A program made the position numbers and the translations under genes. A stretch of DNA of 64,000 nt from assembly GCF_001886715.1 (NCBI RefSeq), contig NZ_CP018082.1:1612001-1676000 (forward strand), read 5' to 3'. Positions 26,359-36,406 of the stretch are shown here, piece after piece. Under the pieces are notes generated by a model that saw only the letters and a program-made list of their open reading frames with translations, was not told where the DNA came from and made no database searches. The stretch comes from Nocardia mangyaensis. GTDB lineage: Bacteria > Actinomycetota > Actinomycetes > Mycobacteriales > Mycobacteriaceae. Within the stretch, counting starts at the first letter, position 1, and the number at the start of each line of letters is the position of its first letter.

Positions 26359-27717
26359 TCAATCGAGCTGTTCGAGTTCGGCCAGGGATTCCTCCAGCCC
26401 GAGGAGGAGCCGCTGCAGGTGGGGGACGGCGCGGCGGCAGCCGACGATGCCGAAGTGCATGCTGCCACCGGAGCTGATGGTGGTGATGTTGACGGCTTGG
26501 CCGTCGAGCGGGATCGACGCGGGATAGAAGGCTTCGAGTCGGACTCCGTTCCAGTATTTCGGCTTCTCGTCGCCGGGGACATTCGAGATGACGATGTTGA
26601 ACGGCGGTCGGCCGTTGTCGTGCCGCCAGGGCAGCGACGGCAACGCCAGGCCGGCCACGTTCACCGCCGACAGGCCGAGCACCTGCAGTGGAGTCAACCG
26701 CGACATGGTCGACTTCGTCCGGACCATCGACTCGCGGATGCGCGCCAGGCGAGCGTGCGGGTCGGGTTCGTCGGTGCCGAGATCGCACAGTGCCGCGCCG
26801 ACCGCATTGCCGCCGTCGGCCGGTCCCGTCTCGGTCCCGCGCAGCGACACCGGGACCATCGCGATCAGCGGACGCTCGGGCAGCACGTCCTCGGCGAGCA
26901 GATATCGGCGCAGGGCACCCGCGCACAGGGCGAGGACCAGATCGTTGAGCGTGACGCCGGTCGTCGCGGTGACGGCCCGCAATCGAGACAGCGGCCACGA
27001 CTGCGCGGCGAACCGTCGGCCGCCGCTGATCGGCACGTTGAACATGGTGTGCGGCGCGCGGAACGGCAGCGGGCCCGGCGTGCGCCGTGTGAGTTCGAGG
27101 GTTCCCGAGATCGCCTCCGGCACCGAACCGACGGTCCGGGAGATCGACCGCACCGCGCCGGTCAGGTCGGACAATCCTGTCGACTTCTGTTGTCTGCGTT
27201 GCCGTTCCGCCCGCCACGGTGGTCGACAGTCGCGGGCCACCGGATCCGACGCCAATGTGCGCTGCCAGGTCCGCACAGCCGCGACGCCGTCCATCAGCGC
27301 GTGATGCGTCTTGGCGTACATGGCCACACGGCCATCGGCCAGGCCCTCGATCACGTACACCTCCCACAGCGGGCGGTGCCGGTCCAGTAGTGCACCGTGC
27401 AGCATCGACACCAGCTCCAGCAGTTCCCGCACGCGTCCGGGCGCGGGCAGGGACAGTAGCCGGACGTGGAAGTCGAGTTCGACGTCGTCGTCGAGGTCCC
27501 ACCGCAGCAGGGAGAACGCGCCGAGCGAACGCCCCGGCCGCCGCCGGAACATCGACGCCACCGTGCCGTCGCCGCGCACCATGTCCTCGTACAGCGTCCG
27601 AGCGAAATCGTCGGCACGGTCGGTCTTTTCGAACAATGCCAGCCCGCCGACGTGCATCGGATGCTCACGCGACTCCATCGCCAGGAACATCGCGTCCATC
27701 GGGGGCATGTAGGTCAT
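26359..27717 (-). CDS. wax ester synthase/diacylglycerol acyltransferase (WS/DGAT)
   Basis: A 452-residue acyltransferase that joins fatty acyl-CoA to diacylglycerol or an alcohol, making storage triacylglycerol or wax esters. The catalytic HHxxxDG motif is intact (His138-His139...Asp143-Gly144 in KTHHALMDGVAA). Other family signatures are PPMDAMFLAMESREHPMHVG, RPLWEVYVIEGL, PLIAMVPVSLR and the late NIVISNVPG. The ATG at 27717 has AAGGA upstream; the frame extending to 28227 is rejected. Such enzymes are numerous in nocardiae and mycobacteria. Confidence 0.93.
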   Translation of the reverse strand: MTYMPPMDAMFLAMESREHPMHVGGLALFEKTDRADDFARTLYEDMVRGDGTVASMFRRRPGRSLGAFSLLRWDLDDDVELDFHVRLLSLPAPGRVRELLELVSMLHGALLDRHRPLWEVYVIEGLADGRVAMYAKTHHALMDGVAAVRTWQRTLASDPVARDCRPPWRAERQRRQQKSTGLSDLTGAVRSISRTVGSVPEAISGTLELTRRTPGPLPFRAPHTMFNVPISGGRRFAAQSWPLSRLRAVTATTGVTLNDLVLALCAGALRRYLLAEDVLPERPLIAMVPVSLRGTETGPADGGNAVGAALCDLGTDEPDPHARLARIRESMVRTKSTMSRLTPLQVLGLSAVNVAGLALPSLPWRHDNGRPPFNIVISNVPGDEKPKYWNGVRLEAFYPASIPLDGQAVNITTISSGGSMHFGIVGCRRAVPHLQRLLLGLEESLAELEQLD

Positions 27718-28238
27718 GGTGGTCCTTCCCTGACGGCCGACCTGATCTTCCCACCCTCGCAGGAGCCACCGCAGCGATTCGTGCCCATGGTGTGCAGGGA
27801 CGTCAGCGGTTGTCCACGGCACCGCGCTCTGACCACGGCAGCCTGCGCGGCGACTCCGGCGCCGATTCGCGGCTCTGTGAGCGACGACGGGATCATTGAC
27901 CAGGCGAGCGCTTCCCCTGTGCCCGATGTGTGCCTTCGGTGCGTGCGAGGACCCCGCGGCGAACCCTGCACCGCCTGAAACACGGCCGGGCGGGACGCCG
28001 CCGCGGCGGTTTGCAGCGGGATGGTCACAGCGGGTTCGTCTGGTGGATATGAGTGGCAATTGTGTTCGGTAACGAATTTTCCGCACAAACTTCTTCGTAC
28101 GGGAGAGATCGGGCCTGGTGGTTGGTGTGAGGTCGGCTTGCTCTCGAAATGCCTGTTCAACTCCGGTAACGTGAATATTCCGACTGGTTTCGGATCGTGG
28201 TCCGGGGCGGTTTGTCAAAGGTGACATGTGAGGTTGTT
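27718..28238. other. 521-bp divergent intergenic region
   Basis: It lies between the WS/DGAT gene (minus) and the serine hydrolase (plus) and should hold both promoters. I see no gene and no strong palindrome. Confidence 0.4.
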
Positions 28239-29465
28239 ATGCGTGGAGCATCGTCTCGTCCGGTGCTGTCGCACACCGCTGTTCGCGGTAGTGCCGCTCC
28301 CCGGTTCCAGGATGCTGTCGACCGGTTCGGGCGGTTGTTCGAGGGTGGGCGTGGCGGGGGTGCGCTGGCGGTATACCTGCATGGGCGGCGGGTTGTCGAT
28401 GTGTGGACGGGGTGTGCGGATGCGGCGGGGGAGGTGCCGTGGGGGGAGAACACCGGCGCGCTGTCGTACTCGACCTCCAAGGGTGTGACCTCGACGGTTC
28501 TGCACGTGCTCGCCGGGCGGGGGCTGGTGGACTATCGGGCGCCGGTCGCGGAGTACTGGCCCGAGTTCGGGGTCAAGGGGAAGGCGGGGATCACCGTCGC
28601 CGAGGCGATGAGTCATCGGGCGGGATTGTCGCGGATCGGTGTGTTCGCGCGCAACGCCGATGAGCTCGCCGATCATCAGCTGATCGAGGAACGGCTCGCC
28701 GCCGCGGCGCCGGACCGGTTCCGTGGCTTCCCGGCCTATCACGCGATCTCCTACGGCACCCTCATCGCCGGGATCGCCAGGGCGGTGACCGGCAAGAGCA
28801 TGGGCGAGCTGTACCGGACGGAACTGGCCGAACCGCTCGGGATCGACGGGCTGCATCTCGGAACACCGGGACCCGGCTCGACCACCACCGTCGCCGGAAC
28901 CCACGGTTCGACGACTCCGCTGGGAATTCCCCAGGCCGACATGATGATTCGGCTGGCGGCCCGCACGCCGGTGCCCGGCGCGGGATTCCTGCGCTCGATC
29001 TACACCGAGGGCATCGATCGGCTGGCACTGGGCACCGAGCCCGCCATCCTTCGTGGTGAAATGCCTGGCGCGAACGGTGTGTTCACCGCGCGCTCGCTGG
29101 CCGCGGTCTACAACGTGATCGCCACCGAGTCGCCGCTGCTGTCGCGGGGCCGGGTGCGCGCGATGGCGCGGTTGCAGTCGGTGCTGCCCGATCGCAATCT
29201 GCTGTTGCCGATGGGTTGGCGGCTCGGCTACCACTCCTGGCCGGTCATGGGCGCGCCGAACGCGTTCGGGCACATCGGGTTCGCCGGTTCTGGTGGCTGG
29301 GTGGATCCGGCCTCGGGACTGGCCGTGGGGTTCGTGCACAACTGGGCGCCGGAAGCGCTGTCGCTGCCGCGTGACCAGTTCGTGCTGCTCGGTCTGCTGA
29401 CCGCGGTGGTACGGGGCGCCGGTGCGGAAGCGGGCGATCCGGTCGAGCTGCCGGTGGCAGTCTGA
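28239..29465 (+). CDS. serine beta-lactamase-like hydrolase/esterase
   Basis: A 408-residue protein of the class C beta-lactamase/EstB esterase fold. The nucleophile motif SxxK is Ser78-Lys81 (SYSTSKGVTS), with the second motif in HAISYGTLIAG and a C-terminal GHIGFAGSGGWVDP in the KTG-like position. There is no signal peptide, so it is probably a cytoplasmic esterase or amidase and not a drug-resistance enzyme. I use ATG 28239; an upstream start at 28197 is possible. Confidence 0.85.
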   Translation: MRGASSRPVLSHTAVRGSAAPRFQDAVDRFGRLFEGGRGGGALAVYLHGRRVVDVWTGCADAAGEVPWGENTGALSYSTSKGVTSTVLHVLAGRGLVDYRAPVAEYWPEFGVKGKAGITVAEAMSHRAGLSRIGVFARNADELADHQLIEERLAAAAPDRFRGFPAYHAISYGTLIAGIARAVTGKSMGELYRTELAEPLGIDGLHLGTPGPGSTTTVAGTHGSTTPLGIPQADMMIRLAARTPVPGAGFLRSIYTEGIDRLALGTEPAILRGEMPGANGVFTARSLAAVYNVIATESPLLSRGRVRAMARLQSVLPDRNLLLPMGWRLGYHSWPVMGAPNAFGHIGFAGSGGWVDPASGLAVGFVHNWAPEALSLPRDQFVLLGLLTAVVRGAGAEAGDPVELPVAV

Positions 29466-29631
29466 CCTACCCGGCGACGAGCGTTACCGCTCCGTCCCTC
29501 GTACAGTGAGTGGAACCACTGAGTTCCAGAAGGAATCGGTGGAGCCGTGTGGAATTCGGTGCACAGACGCACGCACACGGCTGTGATCGGACACCGGGGC
29601 CGAGTGCGGTTCCGGTCAGGAAGGACCCTGG

Positions 29632-30942
29632 ATGACCGTCAATGCCGACGTCTTCGATGAATCCGCGCCGGTGGAGCCGCTGCGGTTCGACCACCCCGGC
29701 CAACCGCGACGTCCCGAGGACGACCCGTTCCACACCCCGCCGCGTGGCTGGGAGGCGACGGCGCCCGGTGCGATTCTGCACACGCGACGGGTCACGATCG
29801 CCGCGTTCGGACTGGTCCGGCAGTCGTTCACCGCGTGGCAATTGCTCTACCGCACCACCGATCTCGATGATCGACCCGATACGACGGTGGTCACCGTGCT
29901 GGTGCCCGAGGGGGTCGCCGGTCGTCCCGAGCGGGTGCTCAGTTTCCAGTGCGCCATCGACGCGGTGTCGTCGCAGTGTTTTCCGTCCTACGCGCTGCGG
30001 CAGGGGGCGCGCGCCCTGGGGGCGGTGCCGCAGTTCGAGATCTTCCTGATCGGCGCCGCGCTCGACCGCGGCTGGATCGTCGCCGTGCCCGATCACGAGG
30101 GGATGCTCGGGGTGTTCGGCGCCCCGCGCGAACCGGGGTATCGCTCGCTCGACGGGATCAGGGCCACACTGGGTTTCGGCGAATTGGGCCTCGACCCGGC
30201 CACGCCGGTCGGATTGTTCGGCTACTCCGGTGGCGGTATGGCGACCTCGTGGACCGCTGAGATGGCGGGTACGTATGCGCCGGAACTGACCATCGTCGGC
30301 GCGGCGGCCGGATCGCCGGTCGGTGATCCCGCCTCGACCTTCCTGCGGCTCAACGGCTCGGTGTTCTCGGGCTTACCCGGCATGGTCGTGGCCGGCCTAC
30401 GCCGCGTCTCACCCGCCCTCGACGCCGCCCTCAGTGACGCCACCCCCGACGCGCAACGGCGGCTGACGGACCTGACCGAGCGGACCACCGTCGGCGCGGT
30501 GCTGCGCGCACCGCGGATGGACTGGGACACCATGACCACCAAGCCGCTGGCCGATGTGCTGGCCGAGCCGGAGATCGTGGAACTCATGCGGAGCCTGCAA
30601 CTGGGCCTGCACACCCCGACCATGCCGATGCTGGTCGTGCAGAGTGTCGCCGACCCGCTGATCTCGGTGGACGATGTGGACGGTCAGGTGCAGCGCTACC
30701 GGGCCGCCGGGGCCCACGTCACGTATCTGCGTGATCGTCTCAGTGAGCACATCACCTTGGCGGTCTTCGCCGCTCCGCTGATGTTCGACTGGCTCGACGA
30801 CCGCTTCGCCGGTCGCCCACTGCCCGAATCGACGACGAGTACCGTCACCACCGTCCTGACTCGCCGCGGCACCGTGCCCGGCCTGTTGCGCTTCCTCCGG
30901 GTCTGCCTACGCATGCTGGGCGGACGAGGCGTTCCCGCCTGA
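29632..30942 (+). CDS. secretory-lipase (LIP) family hydrolase
   Basis: A 436-residue alpha/beta hydrolase of the LIP/triacylglycerol lipase family. The nucleophile elbow is GLFGYSGGGMATSW, preceded by GWIVAVPDHEGMLGVF, and the late DPLISVDDV...HITLAV supplies acid and histidine. Most family members are secreted, but this one shows no N-terminal signal peptide, so it may act inside the cell or be exported otherwise. It follows the serine hydrolase in the same direction with a 166-bp gap. Confidence 0.88.
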   Translation: MTVNADVFDESAPVEPLRFDHPGQPRRPEDDPFHTPPRGWEATAPGAILHTRRVTIAAFGLVRQSFTAWQLLYRTTDLDDRPDTTVVTVLVPEGVAGRPERVLSFQCAIDAVSSQCFPSYALRQGARALGAVPQFEIFLIGAALDRGWIVAVPDHEGMLGVFGAPREPGYRSLDGIRATLGFGELGLDPATPVGLFGYSGGGMATSWTAEMAGTYAPELTIVGAAAGSPVGDPASTFLRLNGSVFSGLPGMVVAGLRRVSPALDAALSDATPDAQRRLTDLTERTTVGAVLRAPRMDWDTMTTKPLADVLAEPEIVELMRSLQLGLHTPTMPMLVVQSVADPLISVDDVDGQVQRYRAAGAHVTYLRDRLSEHITLAVFAAPLMFDWLDDRFAGRPLPESTTSTVTTVLTRRGTVPGLLRFLRVCLRMLGGRGVPA

Positions 30943-31380
30943 GCTCAGCGGGGTCCGCCCTGGTGGCGCGTAGTCATGTGCGGGAGCAGCGGTCCGCACG
31001 TGACCGGGGTCGCTCCGCCTCGGAAGACTTCTGCTGATATCCCGAACCGGTGATTCGCTCCACCACGCTCGCGCGACAGCGAGCACCGAAAGACGTTGTA
31101 CGGCACCGTAATTGAACAAGCGCCCATTTGTCAGGGTTGGATTTCCGGTCTCAGCTGCGACGACGAAAGATGTTGCGGCGAAGGGCCGTTGACGGGGGTA
31201 TGGCCACGGCTGTGACCTCGGCCACTGAATCTGTGCGTAACCTTTGGTTACAGGCAGTTGATGTGCCAGACTCCGAAGGGCAACGCGGTCGACGTAGTGA
31301 TCGGCCAATCGTGACCGAATTGGCAAGGGGGCCAACGGTTCACCCGGTGAGTTTGTTCGTTTATCAGTGACTCGAGTGCA
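30943..31380. other. intergenic, no gene supported
   Basis: A short plus-strand frame at 31128-31370 exists but has no ribosome binding site or family signature. The region likely holds the promoter of the kinase-aminotransferase operon. Confidence 0.4.
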
Positions 31381-31416
31381 CGGATCGAGCGTTTCGTCGT
31401 GGAAACGCTCGATCCG
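31381..31416. promoter_or_regulatory. 15-bp perfect hairpin upstream of the kinase-aminotransferase operon
   Basis: CGGATCGAGCGTTTC (31381-31395) pairs exactly with 31402-31416 around a GTCGTG loop, 20 bp before the ATG at 31437. It could be an operator or a leader attenuator. A hairpin with the same loop sequence precedes the CocE gene at 41402-41421. Confidence 0.6.
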
Positions 31417-31436
31417 GCGTGCGCTGAGGAGGGGTT

Positions 31437-34082
31437 ATGACGACTGTCGTGAAGAAGAAGACGAGCTCACCCGCTCGTGAAGTCGCCCGTTTGGCCACCT
31501 GGTTCCCTTATTACGGAACCCGTGGTTACCGGCAGTTCCGGCGTACCGGGGACAAAGCCGTGGTGACGTCGAATCTCCGGGAATTCCTGGTCCGAATGGG
31601 GCCGATGTACACCAAGGCCGGCCAGATTCTCGGCACGCAGACCGGATTGTTCGACAGCGACGCCATCACCGAATTCCGCGCGCTGTTCGCCGATATGCCC
31701 GCGATGTCGCCGGTCGAATCGACCCTGCTGCTCGGCACCGCGGGCAACGATGAGCTCAATCGCAGGCTGGTCGACTTCGACCCCGTCGCGATCGCGGCGG
31801 GCACCGTCGCCCAGGTGCACCGTGGGCGGCTCGACACCGGCCAGATCGTCGCCGTCAAGATCGTGAAATCCGGTGTGCGCGAGCGGCTCGTCGCGAGCAC
31901 CCAGGCGACCAGCGCCATGCTGACCACGCTGCAGAAACTCATTCCGCTCGCCCGGTCCTACGACGCGGTGAGCCACTTCGCCGAGCTGCGTCCGTTCCTG
32001 GTCGACCAGTGCGACATGCGCATCGAGGCGCAGCGCCAGGGCCGGGTCAGGGAGAACTTCCGGGCGCATCCGTTCGTGCGGGTTCCCGAGGTGTACCCGG
32101 AGCTGTGCTCCGAGGACGTGCTGGTCATGGAATTCATCGACGACGCGATTCCGGGCACCGAATACGACAAGTGCACCTACCCGCGCGGTGAGCTCGCGCG
32201 CCGCCTGCAGGACATCATCTACACGATGGCGTTCTTCCACGGTGAATTCCACGTCGACCCGCATCCGGGCAATGTGATGTTCACCGACGACGGCCAGATC
32301 ATCATGCTCGACTACGGGCTGGTCGGCACCCTGTCCGAAGACAGCAAATGGAACCTGGCCGCCTTCTATTACGCGTGCATTCACCGTGAATGGGACAAAG
32401 CCGTCGAACGTTTCGTCGAGGCTTTCACGGTACCGCCCGAGGGCGCGACCGGTTTTCCCGACGACCGTCGTGATCAACTGACCGCGGTCCTGAAATACCA
32501 CTTCGAGGACAAGAGCGACTCGTGGTCGACAATGGGCTTCTTCGACGACGCGACAAAGGTACTGCGCGCGGCGAATTGGCGACTCACCACCGAATTCACA
32601 CTGCTGGGGCTGGCCTTCCTGACCGGTGAGGGCTTCGTCAGCGCGGTGGACCCCGACATCGACGTCTGGGCCAACGCGCGCAAGTTCACCGACCGGTTCT
32701 CGCCGTTCATGAGCGCCGAGCTCAAGGAGTTGTTCGACGTCGAGATCGCCGGGCACATGCCGCAGGCGATGGCGATCAAGAACGACGGAGAGCGCGCGCT
32801 GATCGCCCAGATCCACATGGATCGCTACATGCTGCCCAGCGAGTACCCGCTGATCGTCGACACCGCCGAGGGCAGCCGGATCACCGACATCGACGGCAAC
32901 AGCTACATCGACCTGTCCAGCGGTTTCGGCCCGCACATCCTGGGCTACCGGCCCAAGCCCGTCGTCGACGCGGTCGAGGAGGCCGTCCGCAAGGGCGCGG
33001 TCAACGCGATCGGCAACCGCGCCGAACTCGAGCTCGCCTCGATCATCGCCGAGGCGTTCGGCGGCGACCGCAATGTGGTCTTCACCAACTCCGGTACCGA
33101 GTCGGTGCTCACCGCCTCCCGCATCGCCCGCGCGTTCACCGGCAAGGACGTGGTCGGCAAGTTCGAAGGCCACTATCACGGCTGGTCCGATCAGGGCATG
33201 GTGTCGTCCTGGTTCCGCTACAGCGGTGACCCGAAAGAGCCGACGCCGGTGAGTAATTCGGCCGGTGCGCAGCGCGGTGTCGTCGAGAACACGCTGGTGT
33301 TCCAGTACGGTGCGGACTACTCGCTCGAGCGGATCCGGCGGCACGCCGCGACGCTGGCCGCGGTGGTCATCGAGCCGATGCCGTCGATGAACCTCGACTA
33401 CGACCCGGAGTTCCTGCGCAAGCTGCGGCAGGTGTGCGACGAGTGCGGGGTGGTGCTGATCTTCGACGAGGTGGTCAGCGGCTTCCGGGTGACCTATGGC
33501 GGCGTGCAGACGCTGGCCGGTGTCGAGCCGGACCTGACCTGTCTGGGCAAGATCGTCGGCGGGGGCCTGCCCGGCGGCGCTGTCGTCGGCAGCGGCCGGG
33601 TCATGCAGTCGGCGCGCACGACCAACGATCCGTTCGAGGACTTCGCCACCAGGGCGTTCTGCGGCGGCACCACCAGCGGAAACTCGGTCTCGACCGCCGC
33701 GGGCGCGGCCGTGCTCACCTACCTGCGCGACAATCCGGCGGTGTACAGCGAACTCGACGCCAAGACCGACTACCTGCGCGAGGCCTTGCAGAAGATCGCC
33801 GACGAGGAGGAGGTCGGGGCGCAGGTGCGCGGAAAGCACACTGTGTTCAGCATCGGCTTCGAGTACTCCAAGCCCGCGCTGGCCCGCGACCAGGCGGCAG
33901 GCAGCCACGTCAAGGCGATGCTGGCGCTGGCCTACTACATGCGTCTGAACGGGGTGTATCTGCCCGAGCTGCACACCATCATGCTCGGCGACGCGCACAG
34001 CTACGAAGACCTCGACCTCGTCGCCGCGGCGTTCCGCAAGAGCATCCGCGAGATGAAGCAGCAGAATTTCTTCTCGTTCTGA
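31437..34082 (+). CDS. ABC1 (AarF/UbiB) kinase-class III aminotransferase fusion
   Basis: An 881-residue fusion. Residues about 1-440 are an ABC1 atypical kinase: KAGQILGTQ motif near 60, VAVKIVKSG lysine, HVDPHPGNV (His272-Asp274-His276-Asn279) and LDYGLVG metal motif, all intact. Residues about 468-870 are a PLP-dependent class III aminotransferase like glutamate-1-semialdehyde aminomutase: VVFTNSGTESV, HYHGWSDQG, LIFDEVVSGFR and the PLP lysine Lys705 in CLGKIVGGGLPGG. A strong ribosome binding site (GAGGAGGG) precedes ATG 31437. The stop overlaps the MMPL start. The substrate is unknown; ABC1 proteins elsewhere support lipid or quinone biosynthesis. Confidence 0.9.
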   Translation: MTTVVKKKTSSPAREVARLATWFPYYGTRGYRQFRRTGDKAVVTSNLREFLVRMGPMYTKAGQILGTQTGLFDSDAITEFRALFADMPAMSPVESTLLLGTAGNDELNRRLVDFDPVAIAAGTVAQVHRGRLDTGQIVAVKIVKSGVRERLVASTQATSAMLTTLQKLIPLARSYDAVSHFAELRPFLVDQCDMRIEAQRQGRVRENFRAHPFVRVPEVYPELCSEDVLVMEFIDDAIPGTEYDKCTYPRGELARRLQDIIYTMAFFHGEFHVDPHPGNVMFTDDGQIIMLDYGLVGTLSEDSKWNLAAFYYACIHREWDKAVERFVEAFTVPPEGATGFPDDRRDQLTAVLKYHFEDKSDSWSTMGFFDDATKVLRAANWRLTTEFTLLGLAFLTGEGFVSAVDPDIDVWANARKFTDRFSPFMSAELKELFDVEIAGHMPQAMAIKNDGERALIAQIHMDRYMLPSEYPLIVDTAEGSRITDIDGNSYIDLSSGFGPHILGYRPKPVVDAVEEAVRKGAVNAIGNRAELELASIIAEAFGGDRNVVFTNSGTESVLTASRIARAFTGKDVVGKFEGHYHGWSDQGMVSSWFRYSGDPKEPTPVSNSAGAQRGVVENTLVFQYGADYSLERIRRHAATLAAVVIEPMPSMNLDYDPEFLRKLRQVCDECGVVLIFDEVVSGFRVTYGGVQTLAGVEPDLTCLGKIVGGGLPGGAVVGSGRVMQSARTTNDPFEDFATRAFCGGTTSGNSVSTAAGAAVLTYLRDNPAVYSELDAKTDYLREALQKIADEEEVGAQVRGKHTVFSIGFEYSKPALARDQAAGSHVKAMLALAYYMRLNGVYLPELHTIMLGDAHSYEDLDLVAAAFRKSIREMKQQNFFSF

Positions 34083-36406
34083 TGAGTACGCACACGCTGA
34101 GCAAGTCAGCACCACAGCAGAGCGCACCCACCGGTGGAGGCCGCGGTGAACCTCGCGGCCTCGCCGCCGGCTGGGCGCGGTGGTGCTACCGGCTACGCTG
34201 GCTGATCCTCGGGTGCTGGGCGATCATCGCGGTCGTCGGCGGCATCCAGTACACGGTGCTGGAAACCCACCTGAGCCTGCCCGACTACTCGATTTCGGGT
34301 TCCGAATCAGCGACGGCCACCGAGGTGTTGGCGCAGCGGTTCCCGCGGATCGGCGCCGAGCAGGTGGCGGTGGTGGTGTCGGCGGGCGAGGGGCGACTGG
34401 TCGAGGCGGCGGTCGGCCCGATCGTCGAAGCCGTGCGGGGCGTGCCCGGCATCGGCGACATCCTCGACCCGACCACCGCCCAGGTCGGTCCGCAATTGGC
34501 CACCGCCGATCGCCGCACGGCGATGATCCTGGTGGCCCTCAGCGGTGAGGTGGCCGAGCGTGACCTGGCCACCGATCGCATCGAGGCCGCGGTGGCCGGG
34601 GTCGAACTGCCGGTGGGGGTCACCGCCGATCTGACCGGGGAGACGCCACTGAACAAGGCGCTGGCCGATGTCGAGCGCGAGGACCAGGTCAGGGCCGAGA
34701 TCATCGGGCTGAGCCTGGCGATCCTGCTGCTGGTCTGGGGGCTGCGGTCGCTGCTCGCCTCGGGCCTGGCGGTGGTGTCGGCGATTCTCGGTGTGGCGCT
34801 GAGCAGTTGCGGCATCGCCGTCATCGCCGGCTCGCTCGGCATGTCGCAGTTCGCGCTGGTGGTCGCGACGATCATCGGCCTCGGGGTGGGCATCGACTAC
34901 GCGCTGTTCATCATCAGCAGGTTCCGCGAGGAACTCGCCGAGCGCGCGGACACCTCGCAGGCCACGGTGCTCGTCGCGCTGACGCGCGCCCTGCAGACCT
35001 CGGGGCACACCGTGATCATCTCCGGCGTCATCGTGATGGTGTCGCTGTGCTCGATCATGATCATCGACGGCCCGGTGTTCCGCGAGATCGCCATCGCCGC
35101 GGGACTTGTCGTGCTGTGCTCGATGTTCGCCGCGGTCACCGCGCTACCCGCCTTGCTCGCGGTGCTGGCGCCCCGGCTCGCCGCGCGCCCGCACCGATCC
35201 GACACGAAGACCGACCCGACGACCGGCCGGTGGTATCGCTGGGTCACGCTGGTGCAGCGTCGGCCCGCCGCATGGGGTGTCCCGACCTTCCTGCTGCTGA
35301 TCCTGTTGGCCGTGCCGGTCACCGGGATGAAGCTGGGCTTGGACCTGGGCATCGGCACCCTCTCGGAGACCCCGGCGGGTCGCGGCTACGCGACCGCGGC
35401 CGATGCCTTCGGCGGATCGGCCGTCGCCCCGATCTACCTGTCGGCGTGCGTGGGGGAGTGGCGGACGCTGAACAACGGCGATGCCACCCGGGTGCGCGGC
35501 TACCTCGACGGGCTGGAAGGCAACGGGGGCGTGCTGTCGACGGCATCGGTCTTCGATGTCGCGCCAACGGATTTCGAGTCCCTGGCCGGCGGACCGGTCG
35601 GACGGGCCGTCAGTGGTTCGCTGATCGACGATGCCGAGCGCCCGCGCTGCCTGCTGGCGTTGGTGCAGCCCGCCCATCCGGTCGACGCACCCGAAACCGG
35701 TGCCCTGGTGGACCAGCTGCGCGGCGATGCGGCGGCTTTGGCGGCCAACGGGATTCAGGTGCACATCGGCGGAATGTCGGCGCAGTACCGGGATCTCGCC
35801 GAGGAGACCTCCGCGATGCTGCCGCTGGTCGTGCTGCTCGTGCTGGTTCTGTCGCTGATCTACCTGGTGATCACCCTGCGCAGCGTCGTCATCCCGATCA
35901 AGGCGATTGCGTTGAACGCGCTGGCGACCGCCGCCGCCCTCGGCGCCACGATCGCGGTCTTCCAATTCGGGTACGGCGAATCACTGTTCGCGTTCACGAG
36001 TGTGGGCAGTATCCAGGCGTTCCTGCCGGTGGCCATGTTCGCGGTGCTGTTCGGGCTGTCGATGGACTACGAGGTGTTCATGGTGCGCCGGATCAGGGAG
36101 GAGTACCTGCTCTGCGGCGACACCGCCGAAGCGGTGCGCCGCGCCATGGCCAGGGTCGCGCCGCAGATCACGATCGCGGGGCTGATCATGATCGCGGTCT
36201 TCGGTTCGCTGGTGGTCGCCGATGTGCTCGAACTCAAGCAGATCGGGTTCGGCCTCGCCGTGGCCATCGCGATCGACATCTCGCTGATCCGGCTGATCAT
36301 GGTGCCGGTGCTCATGTCGTTGGCCGACGGATGGAACTGGTGGTTTCCGGGTAGCCAGAAGCCGACGGCGGCGCCGAGCGGCGCGCCGAGGGAAGGGAGT
36401 CGTTGA
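34082..36406 (+). CDS. MMPL/RND-family lipid transporter
   Basis: A 774-residue inner-membrane exporter of the MmpL type. It has an N-terminal helix (WLILGCWAIIAVVGGIQYTV), two periplasmic domains and two blocks of membrane helices. Conserved features are VGIDYALFIISRFREEL and, in the second half, GLSMDYEVFMVRRIREEY, the repeated D-Y pairs needed for proton coupling. In mycolata these pumps export complex lipids. The ATG at 34082 overlaps the previous stop, so it is co-translated with the kinase-aminotransferase and probably exports that operon's product. The long frame upstream is a shadow. Confidence 0.92.
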   Translation: MSTHTLSKSAPQQSAPTGGGRGEPRGLAAGWARWCYRLRWLILGCWAIIAVVGGIQYTVLETHLSLPDYSISGSESATATEVLAQRFPRIGAEQVAVVVSAGEGRLVEAAVGPIVEAVRGVPGIGDILDPTTAQVGPQLATADRRTAMILVALSGEVAERDLATDRIEAAVAGVELPVGVTADLTGETPLNKALADVEREDQVRAEIIGLSLAILLLVWGLRSLLASGLAVVSAILGVALSSCGIAVIAGSLGMSQFALVVATIIGLGVGIDYALFIISRFREELAERADTSQATVLVALTRALQTSGHTVIISGVIVMVSLCSIMIIDGPVFREIAIAAGLVVLCSMFAAVTALPALLAVLAPRLAARPHRSDTKTDPTTGRWYRWVTLVQRRPAAWGVPTFLLLILLAVPVTGMKLGLDLGIGTLSETPAGRGYATAADAFGGSAVAPIYLSACVGEWRTLNNGDATRVRGYLDGLEGNGGVLSTASVFDVAPTDFESLAGGPVGRAVSGSLIDDAERPRCLLALVQPAHPVDAPETGALVDQLRGDAAALAANGIQVHIGGMSAQYRDLAEETSAMLPLVVLLVLVLSLIYLVITLRSVVIPIKAIALNALATAAALGATIAVFQFGYGESLFAFTSVGSIQAFLPVAMFAVLFGLSMDYEVFMVRRIREEYLLCGDTAEAVRRAMARVAPQITIAGLIMIAVFGSLVVADVLELKQIGFGLAVAIAIDISLIRLIMVPVLMSLADGWNWWFPGSQKPTAAPSGAPREGSR

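Noticed and set aside
33434..34081. N-terminal extension of the MMPL gene
   Set aside because: It reads out-of-frame through the aminotransferase; the ATGA-coupled start at 34082 fits the family.
31467..34127. 886-residue open frame on the minus strand
   Set aside because: It is antisense to the kinase-aminotransferase fusion, whose motifs are clear; long antisense frames are usual in GC-rich DNA.
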